From contig NZ_LT615228.1 in the NCBI RefSeq assembly GCF_900096765.1, positions 6,669 through 70,668 on the forward strand: DNA of 64,000 nt, read 5' to 3'. Both the position numbers and the translations under genes were made by a program. Positions 36,402-45,842 of this stretch are shown one piece after another (the stretch's first letter is position 1; each line of letters opens with the position of its first letter). The stretch comes from Polynucleobacter necessarius (GTDB lineage: Bacteria > Pseudomonadota > Gammaproteobacteria > Burkholderiales > Burkholderiaceae). The notes under the pieces were generated by a model. That model was given only the letters and a program-made list of their open reading frames with translations, was not told the origin of the DNA and ran no database searches.

Positions 36402-37316
36402 TTAGTTCAATGGAAAGCCAACTTTGAGGATGTATTCATTGACGCTATGGCTATCCCATACTCTTGAGTTGGAGCATTCGGCTTCACCGCCACCCATGCA
36501 GTGACCGCCTGCAAGCTGATAACGCCAAGCGCCTGTAACCCACCAGTCTTTGGCTGCGTAGTGAATATTCGGTCCAACAAAAGTAGCGCGTTGCACTTGG
36601 TTGCGTAGATTGAGTTCTGAGTAGTCGTTATGAAAGCAAGCCTCAACGCCGGCAGACCATTTCGGGGCAAAGCGATAGCTTGCACCCACCAGGATATCGA
36701 GCATGGATTCGGGTACATTGCCGTTCTCAATAAATTTCAGGCGCTCATTAGCAACGACCACATTACTTGCGAGGACTAATCGGTCGTCGATAAAGTTCGA
36801 CTGAAGCAATAAGCGGGCTTCAATCTCATCTTTATTTTTCCCCCAGCTTGGTTCTAGATAAAGACCTACCCCTACAGGAGTGGTGACCGGGTTAGTAATG
36901 CGGTAGATAGCTTCGAGAGAGCCTCCTTCAATGCCACTTTTTTGATAGGCATTGGCGGGATCATGTGAAGAAGGCACGCCATAGCCACCGGTACAAGTTG
37001 GTGAATCACCGCAAGCCTCTGAATTGGTGTAGTTTTGATTGGCATTGGTGTAGTAAGAGTTAATGTAGCCTGCTACTTGCAGATCGTTTGTGAGGCCATA
37101 CTCCAACTCAGTTCTTGCAGTCCATGCGTCATAGGTACCAGCAGCCTGGCCTTGATTCAGTTGCAGACGCTGTTCAAATTCCAGCTTTCCCTTGGGCTGT
37201 AGATCTAGGGTATAGATCCAGCCGAATACACCTTCGCCAGCATGTGCCAGTGAGAAGTGCAGAGTTGCCGCTAGGACGAGACTAAAAGTGATGAGTTTTT
37301 GAATGGTCAATTTCAT
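36402..37316 (-). CDS. Outer-membrane beta-barrel-like protein (DUF6662 type), Fur-box gene
   Basis: A 304-residue protein with a signal peptide (FSLVLAATLHFSLAHAG). The mature part starts GEGVFGWIYTLDLQPKGKLEFEQRLQL and shows alternating hydrophobic strands, many aromatic and polar residues and a C-terminal strand ending in KVGFPLN, all typical of outer-membrane barrels. The family is recognised only loosely. It is the first gene of the operon behind two Fur-like palindromes, so it is probably made under iron limitation. Cys-containing loops (SEACGDSPTCTG and a GGHCMGGGEAEC stretch) are unusual for a barrel and could bind metal. Confidence 0.65.
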   Translation of the reverse strand: MKLTIQKLITFSLVLAATLHFSLAHAGEGVFGWIYTLDLQPKGKLEFEQRLQLNQGQAAGTYDAWTARTELEYGLTNDLQVAGYINSYYTNANQNYTNSEACGDSPTCTGGYGVPSSHDPANAYQKSGIEGGSLEAIYRITNPVTTPVGVGLYLEPSWGKNKDEIEARLLLQSNFIDDRLVLASNVVVANERLKFIENGNVPESMLDILVGASYRFAPKWSAGVEACFHNDYSELNLRNQVQRATFVGPNIHYAAKDWWVTGAWRYQLAGGHCMGGGEAECSNSRVWDSHSVNEYILKVGFPLN

Positions 37317-37356
37317 ATGGGTGAGGTGAGTTGGTTAAAAAAGAGAAATTTATAAA

Positions 37357-37401
37357 TGAGAACGGTTCTCAATATACCAAATTAAATGAGAATGATTCTC
37401 A
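37357..37401. promoter_or_regulatory. Two Fur-like palindromes upstream of the FMN/ApbE operon
   Basis: Perfect 7-1-7 palindromes TGAGAAC-G-GTTCTCA (37357-37371) and TGAGAAT-G-ATTCTCA (37387-37401) lie 41-85 bp upstream of the outer-membrane protein start. Their centres are 30 bp apart, about three helical turns. The pattern matches the 7-1-7 form of the Fur box. Repression by Fur-Fe2+ is inferred. Confidence 0.8.
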
Positions 37402-37474
37402 AATAGAAAATGATCATACGCTAGTAAGTGTCGGAATTTTTAGGGTTAATAAGCTTTGCTTGTAAGATTTCTAG

Positions 37475-37698
37475 ATGGATGCACAAGCTCTCGAAAAACT
37501 CGTTCTCATGAAAATGCCTTTTGGTAAGCATGCTGGACGTGCCCTGGCAGACTTGCCAGGAAACTATTTAGCCTGGTTTGCACGTGAGGGATTTCCCAAA
37601 GGCGAGCTTGGTCAATTCTTGAGCTGATGCATGAGCTTGACCACAACGGCTTACGAGGTTTGCTCGCTCCAATTCAGAGAGCGCATGGCCTCAAGTAA
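37475..37698 (+). pseudogene. DUF3820-like protein, frameshifted
   Basis: From ATG 37475 the sequence reads LVLMKMPFGKHAGRALADLPGNYLAWFAREGFPKGELGQ, the DUF3820 core, then stops at 37625-37627. The neighbouring frame carries the family's C-terminal part (LMHELDHNGLRGLLAPI) up to the stop at 37696-37698. One base seems to have been lost near 37616-37619. The intact protein would be about 75 residues; its function is unknown. Confidence 0.78.
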
Positions 37699-37724
37699 GA
37701 AAGTAAAAGGTAAAGAAGTAAGAT

Positions 37725-38792
37725 TTACTTAGAGTGAACGATGACCGTCACTCGATTGCGCTCGTAATGCACATCAGGAGTATCGGGAGGGCTGCTTTGA
37801 GTGGGACTCACAAATAAAGTCGTTTTCGCTTCAATCTGTGAGGCAATCTTCTTGGCTAGTTCGCTATTACGATCATATTGAATCTGAATGCTGACCACCT
37901 TACCTGCTTGAATATTGGCAAGTAGGGCATTCACTTTTTCTGGCGAGTACTCATTAAAAAAGATTGGGTACCAGCCGCCCATAATGCCCTTGTTTTCCTG
38001 GCGTACTTGGCTTGGTTGGGCATTCTTCACTCTCGAGGTCTGGGTTTGCACAATTGCTCGTTGAGTTGGTGATGAGCCTATTTCAATTGGCAGCTGGAAG
38101 TCGATGCCGGTTTTCGCAACTAATTGGGCATAGCTTATGGGGGGTGACATTTGTGCTTCATTGGAATTTTCTACCCAGTAAGCCCATGCTACATTTTTGT
38201 GTGGGTCATAAACCAGTTTATAGAGGTGACTTGGTACGGTGACATGGCTGCTACCAATGCTTCCTTGATTGCCGGTTGAGCCAGTGAACACATAAATATC
38301 ACTAGCTGCTCTTTTGGCATATAGCCTGGTTGGCTCTTCAACGTTTTTGGCCCAGATACCTTGGTTGTTTTGCCTTGCCTGCGGCATCATATTGGCTAAA
38401 GAGAATGACTGGGCCATGGATCTTTCATTACTCATATCGCCTGCTGGGGCATTATGGCCACGATCATAGCCACTTCCGCGGTAATCTGAGAGGAGGGCGC
38501 GCTCTGAGACAGGCAATCTAGCTTCCTCATAAAACTGATTGCTCCTGCGAGGATGGGGTGTTAATAATTGACTGCGACTCAGCTTTTCAACTGCGTAGAT
38601 GGGCTTTTTGTCTATGGGTGAGTAATAAATGGCAAAGCCATCAAAGCAAAGATCTCGCCCAGCTTGTGCCGTAATAGGAATTTGCTGTTGCGGGAAAAGA
38701 TCCTGGCACTCATCAAATAGAGCAAAAGCCTTTAGAGGGGTAAAAACCACTAGGAGTGCAATGAAGGCAAACAGAGGGCGCGGTAATTTCAT
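37725..38792 (-). CDS. Secreted DNA/RNA non-specific endonuclease (NUC family)
   Basis: A 355-residue protein with a signal peptide (PLFAFIALLVVFTPLKAFA). The catalytic motif of ShK/NUC1-type endonucleases is present: YDRGHNAPAGDMS, with the active DRGH, followed by FSLANMMPQARQNNQGIW, which provides the metal-binding Asn. A C-terminal extension of about 120 residues is added to the core. It would cut nucleic acids outside the cytoplasm. Intact. Confidence 0.88.
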   Translation of the reverse strand: MKLPRPLFAFIALLVVFTPLKAFALFDECQDLFPQQQIPITAQAGRDLCFDGFAIYYSPIDKKPIYAVEKLSRSQLLTPHPRRSNQFYEEARLPVSERALLSDYRGSGYDRGHNAPAGDMSNERSMAQSFSLANMMPQARQNNQGIWAKNVEEPTRLYAKRAASDIYVFTGSTGNQGSIGSSHVTVPSHLYKLVYDPHKNVAWAYWVENSNEAQMSPPISYAQLVAKTGIDFQLPIEIGSSPTQRAIVQTQTSRVKNAQPSQVRQENKGIMGGWYPIFFNEYSPEKVNALLANIQAGKVVSIQIQYDRNSELAKKIASQIEAKTTLFVSPTQSSPPDTPDVHYERNRVTVIVHSK

Positions 38793-39287
38793 GGTCTAAG
38801 TGTATGACTTACTCATCATTAGCTATCCATTTTTTAATGGCTTAGTAAGCTCTTGAGCTTGTAAACAGTGGTCGATCTAGAGTTTGTCGCAACTCATGAG
38901 GGGCTAACCCAGCGATACTAATAGCGCCCTGCAACATTTCTATTGGGGTACTACCGGTAGAAAATCTAGGGCGAAAAAATACTAGATGTGCCGGTTCCAG
39001 GGCCTATTTTTCTTTCCAAATGGTAAAAAAGTCCAAATATTAAGAATTTTTTACAGAATGAAATTAGTACCCATTAACTTTATTAAGTTATTGATTTAAT
39101 TGAATAAAATATTTATTACAATAGTCATATTCGGGATCTTCCTTATTTTGAGATCTAAAAGTTATCAAATTCTATTTCTTTATTCTTGACTAGATATAAG
39201 AACATTCTTAGGATGAGCCATGTTTTTTATATATTGCGATGCAGCATAAACCAGAGGATCGGTTTTGAAGGTATCGTAATAAAATGA
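38793..39287. other. Long intergenic stretch between the nuclease and lytic transglycosylase genes
   Basis: About 500 bp. It holds the possible gene remnant at 38842-39003 and then a very AT-rich part (about 39030-39190) that could carry the promoter of the transglycosylase gene. No terminator, repeat or RNA gene was recognised. Confidence 0.4.
38842..39003 (-). pseudogene. Probable remnant of a protein-coding gene
   Basis: A 53-codon open stretch without a proper start reads like real protein: LVFFRPRFSTGSTPIEMLQG, then AISIAGLAPHELRQTLDRP, ending in LFTSSRAY. It stops at 38842-38844. No start codon with a ribosome-binding site is found, and the frame is closed upstream at 39004-39006. An internal ATG would give only 31 residues. 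I do not recognise the family. It is either a decayed gene or a short one with a lost 5' end. Confidence 0.4.
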
Positions 39288-40268
39288 ATGAGTAAATGTT
39301 TAACGAACAATTTGAGTGAGATGCAGAGAGAACCAGCGATGCTAGCTGCCAAAAACCTGCTTGCCCACGCCATGGCCCCGGTGTACAGGGTCATTAATGG
39401 TTTACTCGTTGTCACCGTCTTCATGATTGTGGGTTTATGGCTTTCCGGTAACGGAACCAATGCCGGGGCTTTCGATCTGGCGCGCATCCTAGTGCCTGAC
39501 GAAGCTCGCCATATTGTCTGGAGCAATGGCTTTGGCATGCTCGACCAATACAAGACTGAACTTTCTTCAACACCAGCCCCTGAAACTGAGATTGCAGCGG
39601 TCATCTATAACAAGTCTCAATCCGAAAAAACGGGTTTTTCTGGCGCAAAGCAGCAGACCATTGCCTTATTGATGCCCTCGGTAGCACAAGTTCAGGTGAA
39701 GTCAATTTCTCATCTGGCTGACCGCATTCCCACTTCAAAGCTTGATCCTCAGGCTTTGGATAGCAATCTGATGGGTTCTATTCAAAATCAACGGGCGGTC
39801 GCTGACTTTTTTGAGAAGAAATACAAGCTTGATCGCACCAAGATAGAAGAGTATGTATCTAACACGATCTTGATTGCCAAAGAAGTGAATATTGACCCAG
39901 TGTTGTTGCTCGCTGTTATCTCGGTGGAATCGAACTTCAATCCGAACACTAAGAGCCAGGCTGGCGCCGAGGGCTTGATGCAGGTCATGACATCAGTGCA
40001 TCGCGATAAGTATGCCGTCTACGGTGGCACCGCCCAAGCTGTAAAGCCTGAAGTTAATATTCGCGTTGGCGCTTATATCTTGAAGTATTTGATTGCTACA
40101 GCAGGTTCTTTGCGTAACGGTCTGAAGTTTTATGTGGGCGCGGGTAATGCTGAAGATGATGGTGGCTATGCTGAGAAGGTAATGGCAGAGCGTAATCGCT
40201 TGATAAGTTTGTGCCAGACTCGCTCCACTAATCGCTTGACCTTGAGTGTGAAGGATTTACGTTCCTAA
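39288..40268 (+). CDS. Lytic transglycosylase (SLT domain)
   Basis: A 326-residue protein with a single N-terminal membrane anchor (VINGLLVVTVFMIVGLWLSG). After a linker of about 150 residues comes the SLT domain: DPVLLLAVISVESNFNP, with the catalytic Glu in the VES segment, then SQAGAEGLMQVM and, near the end, LKFYVGAGNAEDDGGYAEKV. It cleaves peptidoglycan glycan strands, making 1,6-anhydro ends. Starts at 39321 or 39339 would also keep the anchor. A shared terminator separates it from the FKBP gene. Confidence 0.87.
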   Translation: MSKCLTNNLSEMQREPAMLAAKNLLAHAMAPVYRVINGLLVVTVFMIVGLWLSGNGTNAGAFDLARILVPDEARHIVWSNGFGMLDQYKTELSSTPAPETEIAAVIYNKSQSEKTGFSGAKQQTIALLMPSVAQVQVKSISHLADRIPTSKLDPQALDSNLMGSIQNQRAVADFFEKKYKLDRTKIEEYVSNTILIAKEVNIDPVLLLAVISVESNFNPNTKSQAGAEGLMQVMTSVHRDKYAVYGGTAQAVKPEVNIRVGAYILKYLIATAGSLRNGLKFYVGAGNAEDDGGYAEKVMAERNRLISLCQTRSTNRLTLSVKDLRS

Positions 40269-40294
40269 TCAATCCTCATTCGATGGGTCTAGGT

Positions 40295-40320
40295 AAAAAG
40301 CCACCCGAGGGTGGCTTTAT
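40295..40320. terminator. Bidirectional terminator between lytic transglycosylase and FKBP genes
   Basis: A strong stem AAAGCCACCC with GGGTGGCTTT, flanked by A- and T-rich sequence, between convergent genes. Confidence 0.85.
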
Positions 40321-40339
40321 TTCTACTAAACCAAGCTGT

Positions 40340-40687
40340 TTAGTTCACGCCATGAAGCTCTACATCGAACACTAAGGTGGCATTTGGGGGAATCACACCG
40401 CCAGCGCCACGAGGGCCATAACCCATCTCGGATGGAATGATTAAAGTACGCTTGCCGCCGATTTTCATTCCAGCGACGCCTTCATCCCACCCCTTAATCA
40501 CATGACCCGCCCCCAAAGGGAAACTAAACAGTTGGCCGCGATCGAGGGAGCTATCAAATTTTTGACCTTTATGGTCGGCTGCATTCTCGTCATAGAGCCA
40601 GCCGGTATAGTGGACATCGACATGATTGCCGGCAATAGCTTCTTTTCCTTCGCCAACCACGGTGTCGATTTTTTTGAGTTCAGTCAT
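40340..40687 (-). CDS. FKBP-type peptidyl-prolyl isomerase
   Basis: The ATG at 40687 gives 115 residues ([17 protein letters not shown]); a longer in-frame start lacks support. FKBP motifs are complete: [74 protein letters not shown]. It is a cytosolic single-domain isomerase that speeds proline cis-trans isomerisation. Intact. Confidence 0.92.
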   Translation of the reverse strand: MTELKKIDTVVGEGKEAIAGNHVDVHYTGWLYDENAADHKGQKFDSSLDRGQLFSFPLGAGHVIKGWDEGVAGMKIGGKRTLIIPSEMGYGPRGAGGVIPPNATLVFDVELHGVN

Positions 40688-40772
40688 GTTTTTTCCTGTG
40701 CAGTGCAATTTGGCTGCTTAGTATATTCTCAGACCTATCTTTTTGATGAAGAGTCTATGTAGGCAAAACTCC

Positions 40773-41790
40773 ATGACAAACTACTGGCTAAGCTCAGCGT
40801 ACCAAACGCTTCAAACGAGTTCCGATGGTAAATTGCTCGTCACAGATGATTTTTTGCGGACCTACCTTAGCAGGCCTGAATTAAGTTTGGTACCAGAATC
40901 TTGTGCGGCCGAGAAATCTCTCCATCAGCATTTATTAAGCAACCCACGCTTAGCAGTGACATCCGCTGATATTGAGGCCCTGGCCGATGCAGATATTCAG
41001 GAGAATTACCGGATATGGTTACGTTTCCGAGAGCGTCTATTGGCAGCAGGCTCATTGGAAAGTTTTTATATGAGCCTTTTTAAAGGGGGAGGCGTAGATG
41101 TGCCACCCTTATTTGTAAGTCAATTGGCGCAGATTTTCGTGAGGCATATTTTGGGTGAGCAGGCTCACCCATTAGAAGCTAGGGCTGGGGAGATCTTCTT
41201 TAGAACTCAAAAAATTACTGTTTTAGAAGACAGCATCGTGATGGCGGCTGATGAGGAAGTTGTCACTCGTAATGCACAAGCGGTCGAATCCGGAAGCATT
41301 ATGGATTTACTCAAGGGTAAATCGATGTTGATGAGATCAACCGATCTAGACGTTCTCTATGAAGAAAATGCTGAGGAATATTGGGCGCGCAATGAGGGCT
41401 TTGATTTTGCTGTCCAGCTCAATTTTGGACATGAGCCAATCACGTATTTTTGCCGTGTACTGGAAAAGTGGATTCTGCATTTTTTAGGGGCTCAAGTTCG
41501 CATTACCCCCCATGCAGCAGATCAATGACCCTAAGTGGTCGTGGCATGTGGGGCTCGATGCAGCGGCAACTGAGATTTTGAACAAGCTTTATCAAAAAGA
41601 GCCCATAGAGCTTGATGAATTAAAGCGGGTGATTTGCTTATTTCGTCTCGATTTTATAGATGAGTCTATTGTGGTCAATGCGCAGCGAGGTAAACCAGTC
41701 TATATGGCTATTGCCATGAATGAACAGGGGCAATTAAAGTTAAAACCACAAAATTTGCTATTTAATTTACCGCTTGCGAAAGCTTCTTAA
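40773..41790 (+). pseudogene. DUF6352 family protein, frameshifted
   Basis: ATG 40773 gives MTNYWLSSAYQTLQ. The DUF6352 layout follows: RPELSLVPESCAAEKSLH, then NYRIWLRFRERLLAAGSLESFY, and LEKWILHFLGAQVRITP. The frame breaks at a C6 run (41506-41511) and the remaining 90 residues, NDPKWSWHVGLDAAATEILNKL up to KLKPQNLLFNLPLA, are in the next frame. With C5 the protein would be about 338 residues, the family length. Function unknown; the gene is common in betaproteobacteria. Confidence 0.82.
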
Positions 41791-42062
41791 TAGATCAATC
41801 CCTTAATTTTGGCGTGCAAGCCATATAAGCCTTACAGCTGCCCTAGTGGATTCCCTTAAATTGCCCTCTATGTGACTGTTTGGGGTGCAAAACCTGCATT
41901 TTTGTCAATTGCGATGATTTAAAATCTCGCCCCATTGGCAAAATAAGGCCTGCTAAACACAAAAGCAGTAAGGCTGCTAAAAGCGATTTGCATAATGCGG
42001 AGTATGAGGGTGGCAGGGTAAAAACCTGACTCTGTAAATTTATCAATATCGAGGAAACGTTA

Positions 42063-44297
42063 ATGGCTTCAGAGAAATCAAAGATTATTTACACGCTGAC
42101 AGATGAAGCGCCGCTTTTGGCGACTTGCGCATTTCTGCCAATCATTCGTACTTTTACAGCCCCCGCTGGAGTAGAGATTGTGAAGAGTGACATCTCTGTG
42201 GCTGCCCGTATCTTGGCTGAGTTTCCAGATTACTTAACGGATGAGCAAAAGGTTCCAGATAATTTGGGCGAACTCGGTAAGCTGACATTAAAGCCAGATA
42301 CCAACATTATTAAGTTGCCAAATATTAGTGCGTCTGTGCCGCAATTGTTGGCAGCCATTAAAGAATTGCAAACTAAGGGCTACAAAATCCCTGATTTCCC
42401 AGAAGATCCAAAAACCGATGAAGAAAAGGCCATTCGTGCACGTTATTCCAAGTGCCTGGGAAGTTCAGTAAACCCAGTATTGCGTGAAGGAAACTCTGAT
42501 CGCCGTGCTCCGCCCGCAGTGAAACGTTACGCTCGTAAAAATCCACACTCCATGGGCGAGTGGAGCCAAGCGTCTCGTACTCACGTATCCCATATGCATG
42601 GCGGTGACTTCTACTCTAGCGAGAAGTCAATGACCATGACTAAGGCCTGTGACGTGAAGATGGATCTAGTAACGAAGAGTGGCAAAACCATTATTCTCAA
42701 GCCTAAGGTCTCTTTGCTCGCTGGTGAAATCATCGACAGCATGTACATGAGCAAGAAAGCATTGTGCGAGTTCTACGAAAAAGAAATCGAAGATGCTTAT
42801 AAGACCGGCATGATGTTGTCCTTGCACGTGAAGGCAACCATGATGAAGGTGTCACACCCCATCGTGTTTGGTCACGCGGTCAAGATTTTCTACAAAGATG
42901 CATTTGCTAAGCATGCCAAACTCTTTGAAGAGTTGGGCGTGAACCCGAATAATGGTATGAGCAGCTTGTACGACAAGATCAAGACTTTGCCAGAATCTAA
43001 GCGCGAAGAAATCATTCAAGATTTGCATGCTTGCCATGAGCATCGCCCAGCATTGGCAATGGTTGACTCAGCTAAGGGCATTACCAACTTGCATTCTCCA
43101 AGCGATGTGATCGTCGATGCTTCGATGCCTGCGATGATTCGGGTTGGTGGCAAGATGTGGGGTGCTGATGGTCGCTTGCATGACACTAAAGCGGTGATTC
43201 CAGAAAGTACCTTTGCCCGTATCTATCAAGAAATGATTAATTTCTGTAAGACCCACGGCAACTTTGATCCAACTACGATGGGTACAGTACCTAACGTAGG
43301 TTTGATGGCTCAGCAAGCTGAAGAATACGGCTCGCACGACAAGACTTTTGAAATCCCAGAAGCTGGTGTAGCACGCATTGTTGCTGATGATGGCACTGTA
43401 TTACTCGAGCAAAACGTGGAAGAGGGTGATATCTGGCGTATGTGCCAGTGTAAAGATGCCCCTATTCGTGATTGGGTAAAGTTAGCTGTTAATCGTGCCC
43501 GTCTTTCGAATACTCCAGCAGTGTTCTGGTTGGATGAGTACCGTCCACACGAAGCGGAGTTAATTAAGAAGGTCAAAACTTACCTCAAAGATTACGATCT
43601 TGAGGGAGTTGATATCCAGATCATGTCTCAGACACGGGCTATGCGTTACACCCTGGAGCGCGTGATTCGTGGTAAAGATACCATTTCTGTAACCGGCAAC
43701 ATTCTGCGTGACTACCTCACCGACTTGTTCCCAATCATGGAGCTGGGCACTAGCGCAAAGATGTTATCCATTGTGCCTTTGATGGCCGGTGGTGGCTTGT
43801 TCGAAACAGGTGCCGGTGGTTCTGCTCCCAAGCACGTTCAACAGCTTGTAGAAGAGAACCACTTACGTTGGGACTCTCTCGGTGAGTTTTTGGCTTTGGC
43901 AGTCTCGCTCGAAGATATTGGTGACAAGACCGGTAATCCTAAAGTGAAAATCTTGGCTCGCACATTAGACGAGGCTACCGGTAAATTATTGGATAACAAT
44001 AAGTCACCTTCACCTCGCACTGGTGAGTTGGACAATCGTGGAAGCCAGTTCTACTTGGCGATGTACTGGGCCGAAGCCTTGGCTGCTCAAACTGAAGATA
44101 AGGAACTGCAGGCCTACTTTGCGCCTTTAGCAAAAACCTTGGCTGAAAATGAGCAGAAGATTGCTGAGGAATTGAAGGCCGTTCAGGGTAAGCCAGCTGA
44201 CATCGGTGGTTACTATGTTGCTGATCCAGAAAAGTGCAAAGCGGTCATGCGTCCTAGCCCAACTTTCAATGCAGCTCTGAAGGCAGCAAGAGCATAA
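42063..44297 (+). CDS. icd: NADP-dependent isocitrate dehydrogenase, monomeric type
   Basis: A 744-residue protein, the usual size of the monomeric IDH2-type enzyme (about 740), unrelated in length to the dimeric form. Landmarks include [16 protein letters not shown] near the N terminus, [18 protein letters not shown] (the substrate-binding Ser/Asn/Arg cluster), [19 protein letters not shown], and the coenzyme region [23 protein letters not shown], then [18 protein letters not shown]. It converts isocitrate to 2-oxoglutarate and makes NADPH in the TCA cycle. It has a good ribosome-binding site (GAGGAAA). Intact; followed by a terminator. Confidence 0.96.
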   Translation: MASEKSKIIYTLTDEAPLLATCAFLPIIRTFTAPAGVEIVKSDISVAARILAEFPDYLTDEQKVPDNLGELGKLTLKPDTNIIKLPNISASVPQLLAAIKELQTKGYKIPDFPEDPKTDEEKAIRARYSKCLGSSVNPVLREGNSDRRAPPAVKRYARKNPHSMGEWSQASRTHVSHMHGGDFYSSEKSMTMTKACDVKMDLVTKSGKTIILKPKVSLLAGEIIDSMYMSKKALCEFYEKEIEDAYKTGMMLSLHVKATMMKVSHPIVFGHAVKIFYKDAFAKHAKLFEELGVNPNNGMSSLYDKIKTLPESKREEIIQDLHACHEHRPALAMVDSAKGITNLHSPSDVIVDASMPAMIRVGGKMWGADGRLHDTKAVIPESTFARIYQEMINFCKTHGNFDPTTMGTVPNVGLMAQQAEEYGSHDKTFEIPEAGVARIVADDGTVLLEQNVEEGDIWRMCQCKDAPIRDWVKLAVNRARLSNTPAVFWLDEYRPHEAELIKKVKTYLKDYDLEGVDIQIMSQTRAMRYTLERVIRGKDTISVTGNILRDYLTDLFPIMELGTSAKMLSIVPLMAGGGLFETGAGGSAPKHVQQLVEENHLRWDSLGEFLALAVSLEDIGDKTGNPKVKILARTLDEATGKLLDNNKSPSPRTGELDNRGSQFYLAMYWAEALAAQTEDKELQAYFAPLAKTLAENEQKIAEELKAVQGKPADIGGYYVADPEKCKAVMRPSPTFNAALKAARA

Positions 44298-44353
44298 TCA
44301 GTAAATGTAGGTAGAAGCGCTAAGTGCCTTATGAATTAATTGGGCATAAGATA

Positions 44354-44384
44354 AAAAGGGCAAACTTTCGGGTTTGCCTTTTTC
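44354..44384 (+). terminator. Rho-independent terminator after icd
   Basis: The stem GGCAAAC/GTTTGCC around TTTCGG is preceded by A-rich and followed by T-rich sequence (CTTTTTC). It overlaps an in-frame upstream start of the BLUF gene, which argues for the later ATG at 44407. Confidence 0.82.
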
Positions 44385-44406
44385 TTTGAAGTTTTTCTTC
44401 CGATTT

Positions 44407-44814
44407 ATGCCTAAACCAAAAGACCTTATTGAATTAAGCTATCTGAGTGAAGCGGTCTCAGATATGTCTTTTTTGGGATTGATGCGCTTACTTGAGTCTG
44501 CAAGAGCTTTTAATCAACAGCACGGTATTACCGGCATTCTCTTTTATGACAACCAACAGTTTGGTCAAGTGATTGAAGGCGAGCGTGCCAATATCATGAA
44601 GGTATGGAAGCGCATACAGGAAGATGAGCGCCATCATCGCATTGAGCTGTTAGAGATTCGTGAGATTACTGAGCGCAGCTATCCGGAATGGTTGTTGCGC
44701 TTTTATGGCGGCGAAACACTGATTAAGGACTACCCGGTTTTAGCTGGCCTGGTTGGTGGTATGGATAAGCACAGTTTGGCTTTACTCAATAAAATGCGTG
44801 CTGCAGCGATCTAA
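44407..44814 (+). CDS. Stand-alone BLUF-domain blue-light sensor
   Basis: The ATG at 44407 gives 135 residues, of which about 95 form a BLUF domain: LIELSYLSEA holds the flavin-contacting Tyr, ARAFNQQHGITGILFYDN the Asn, and QQFGQVIEGE the Gln that flips on illumination. A second conserved stretch is VWKRIQEDERHH and the end EIRE-ITERSYPEWLLRF. The C-terminal 45 residues (KDYPVLAGLVGGMDK) form a short cap, as in PixD/BlrB-type proteins. FAD binding and blue-light sensing are expected; no output domain is fused. Nearest neighbours are icd and msrP, but no shared target is evident. Confidence 0.9.
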   Translation: MPKPKDLIELSYLSEAVSDMSFLGLMRLLESARAFNQQHGITGILFYDNQQFGQVIEGERANIMKVWKRIQEDERHHRIELLEIREITERSYPEWLLRFYGGETLIKDYPVLAGLVGGMDKHSLALLNKMRAAAI

Positions 44815-44879
44815 GGTTCAGCTTAGCAATAAATCCCTTTCAGTAGCAAAATAGCCGTATTACTTAGCTGGGGTATGCC

Positions 44880-45839
44880 ATGCGTTTTATTGACAAAACC
44901 ATTCTTTCAAGCGACATCACGCCAAAAGCCGTTTTTGAAAATCGTCGTGCGCTCATTAAAACAGCGGCTGCTGGTGGTTTTGGTGCAGCTCTTGTCCCTT
45001 GGTTTTCTAGAGAGGCTTTGGCGGTATCCCCGGAAAAGCTATCTGCAACTCCAAATACGGCTTATGGCAAAGAAGAAACCACGCCATATAAGTATGTAAC
45101 GAGTTACAACAACTTTTATGAGTTTGGTACAGATAAAGCGGATCCCGCCTCACATGCGGACAGTTTGCAAACTCGCCCATGGACTATATCGATTGAAGGT
45201 TTGGTAAAAAAGCCCATTACCCTAGATATAGATGCCTTGCTCAAGATTGCCCCAATAGAAGAGCGTATTTATCGTATGCGTTGTGTTGAGGGTTGGTCTA
45301 TGGTGATTCCATGGGATGGCTATTCACTCTCTAAACTCATCAATAAAGTAGAGCCCTTATCTTCAGCTAAATACGTAGAATTTATCTCCTTGGCTGATCG
45401 AAAGCAAATGCCGGGAGTATCAAGCAATATCCTCAATTGGCCCTATCGCGAAGGCCTGCGCATGGATGAGGCGATGAATCCTTTAACCCTATTGACTTTC
45501 GGTTTGTATGGTGAGGTGTTGCCAAAGCAAAACGGGGCTCCAGTGCGCATTGTGGTGCCTTGGAAGTATGGCTTTAAGAGTGCTAAGTCCATTGTCAAAA
45601 TTCGTTTTACTGAAGAGATGCCCAAGACAAGTTGGAATCAATTTGACGCTCGGGAGTACGGTTTTTATTCCAACGTCAATCCTGCAGTTGATCATCCACG
45701 CTGGAGTCAGGCCATGGAACGGCGCATTGGCGATCCCAAGGGCGTCTTTGCGCCAAAGATTAAAACCCAATTATTTAATGGTTATGCCGATCAAGTTGCC
45801 AGTATGTACGCAGGTATGGACTTGAAAAAGTATTATTAA
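44880..45839 (+). CDS. msrP: Protein-methionine-sulfoxide reductase, catalytic subunit MsrP
   Basis: A 319-residue protein of normal length with a Tat-type N terminus ([20 protein letters not shown]). The molybdopterin-binding domain is complete: [28 protein letters not shown], the ligand Cys in [10 protein letters not shown], and [21 protein letters not shown]. MsrP repairs oxidised methionines in periplasmic proteins, with electrons from the membrane protein MsrQ. Its usual partner gene is about 7 kb downstream in this window and is frameshifted. The coding sequence itself is intact. Confidence 0.93.
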   Translation: MRFIDKTILSSDITPKAVFENRRALIKTAAAGGFGAALVPWFSREALAVSPEKLSATPNTAYGKEETTPYKYVTSYNNFYEFGTDKADPASHADSLQTRPWTISIEGLVKKPITLDIDALLKIAPIEERIYRMRCVEGWSMVIPWDGYSLSKLINKVEPLSSAKYVEFISLADRKQMPGVSSNILNWPYREGLRMDEAMNPLTLLTFGLYGEVLPKQNGAPVRIVVPWKYGFKSAKSIVKIRFTEEMPKTSWNQFDAREYGFYSNVNPAVDHPRWSQAMERRIGDPKGVFAPKIKTQLFNGYADQVASMYAGMDLKKYY

Positions 45840-45842
45840 GCA

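Noticed and set aside
41843..42046. 67-codon minus-strand frame with a hydrophobic segment upstream of icd
   Set aside because: No ribosome-binding site, unusual composition outside the hydrophobic part, and it occupies the likely icd promoter and leader.
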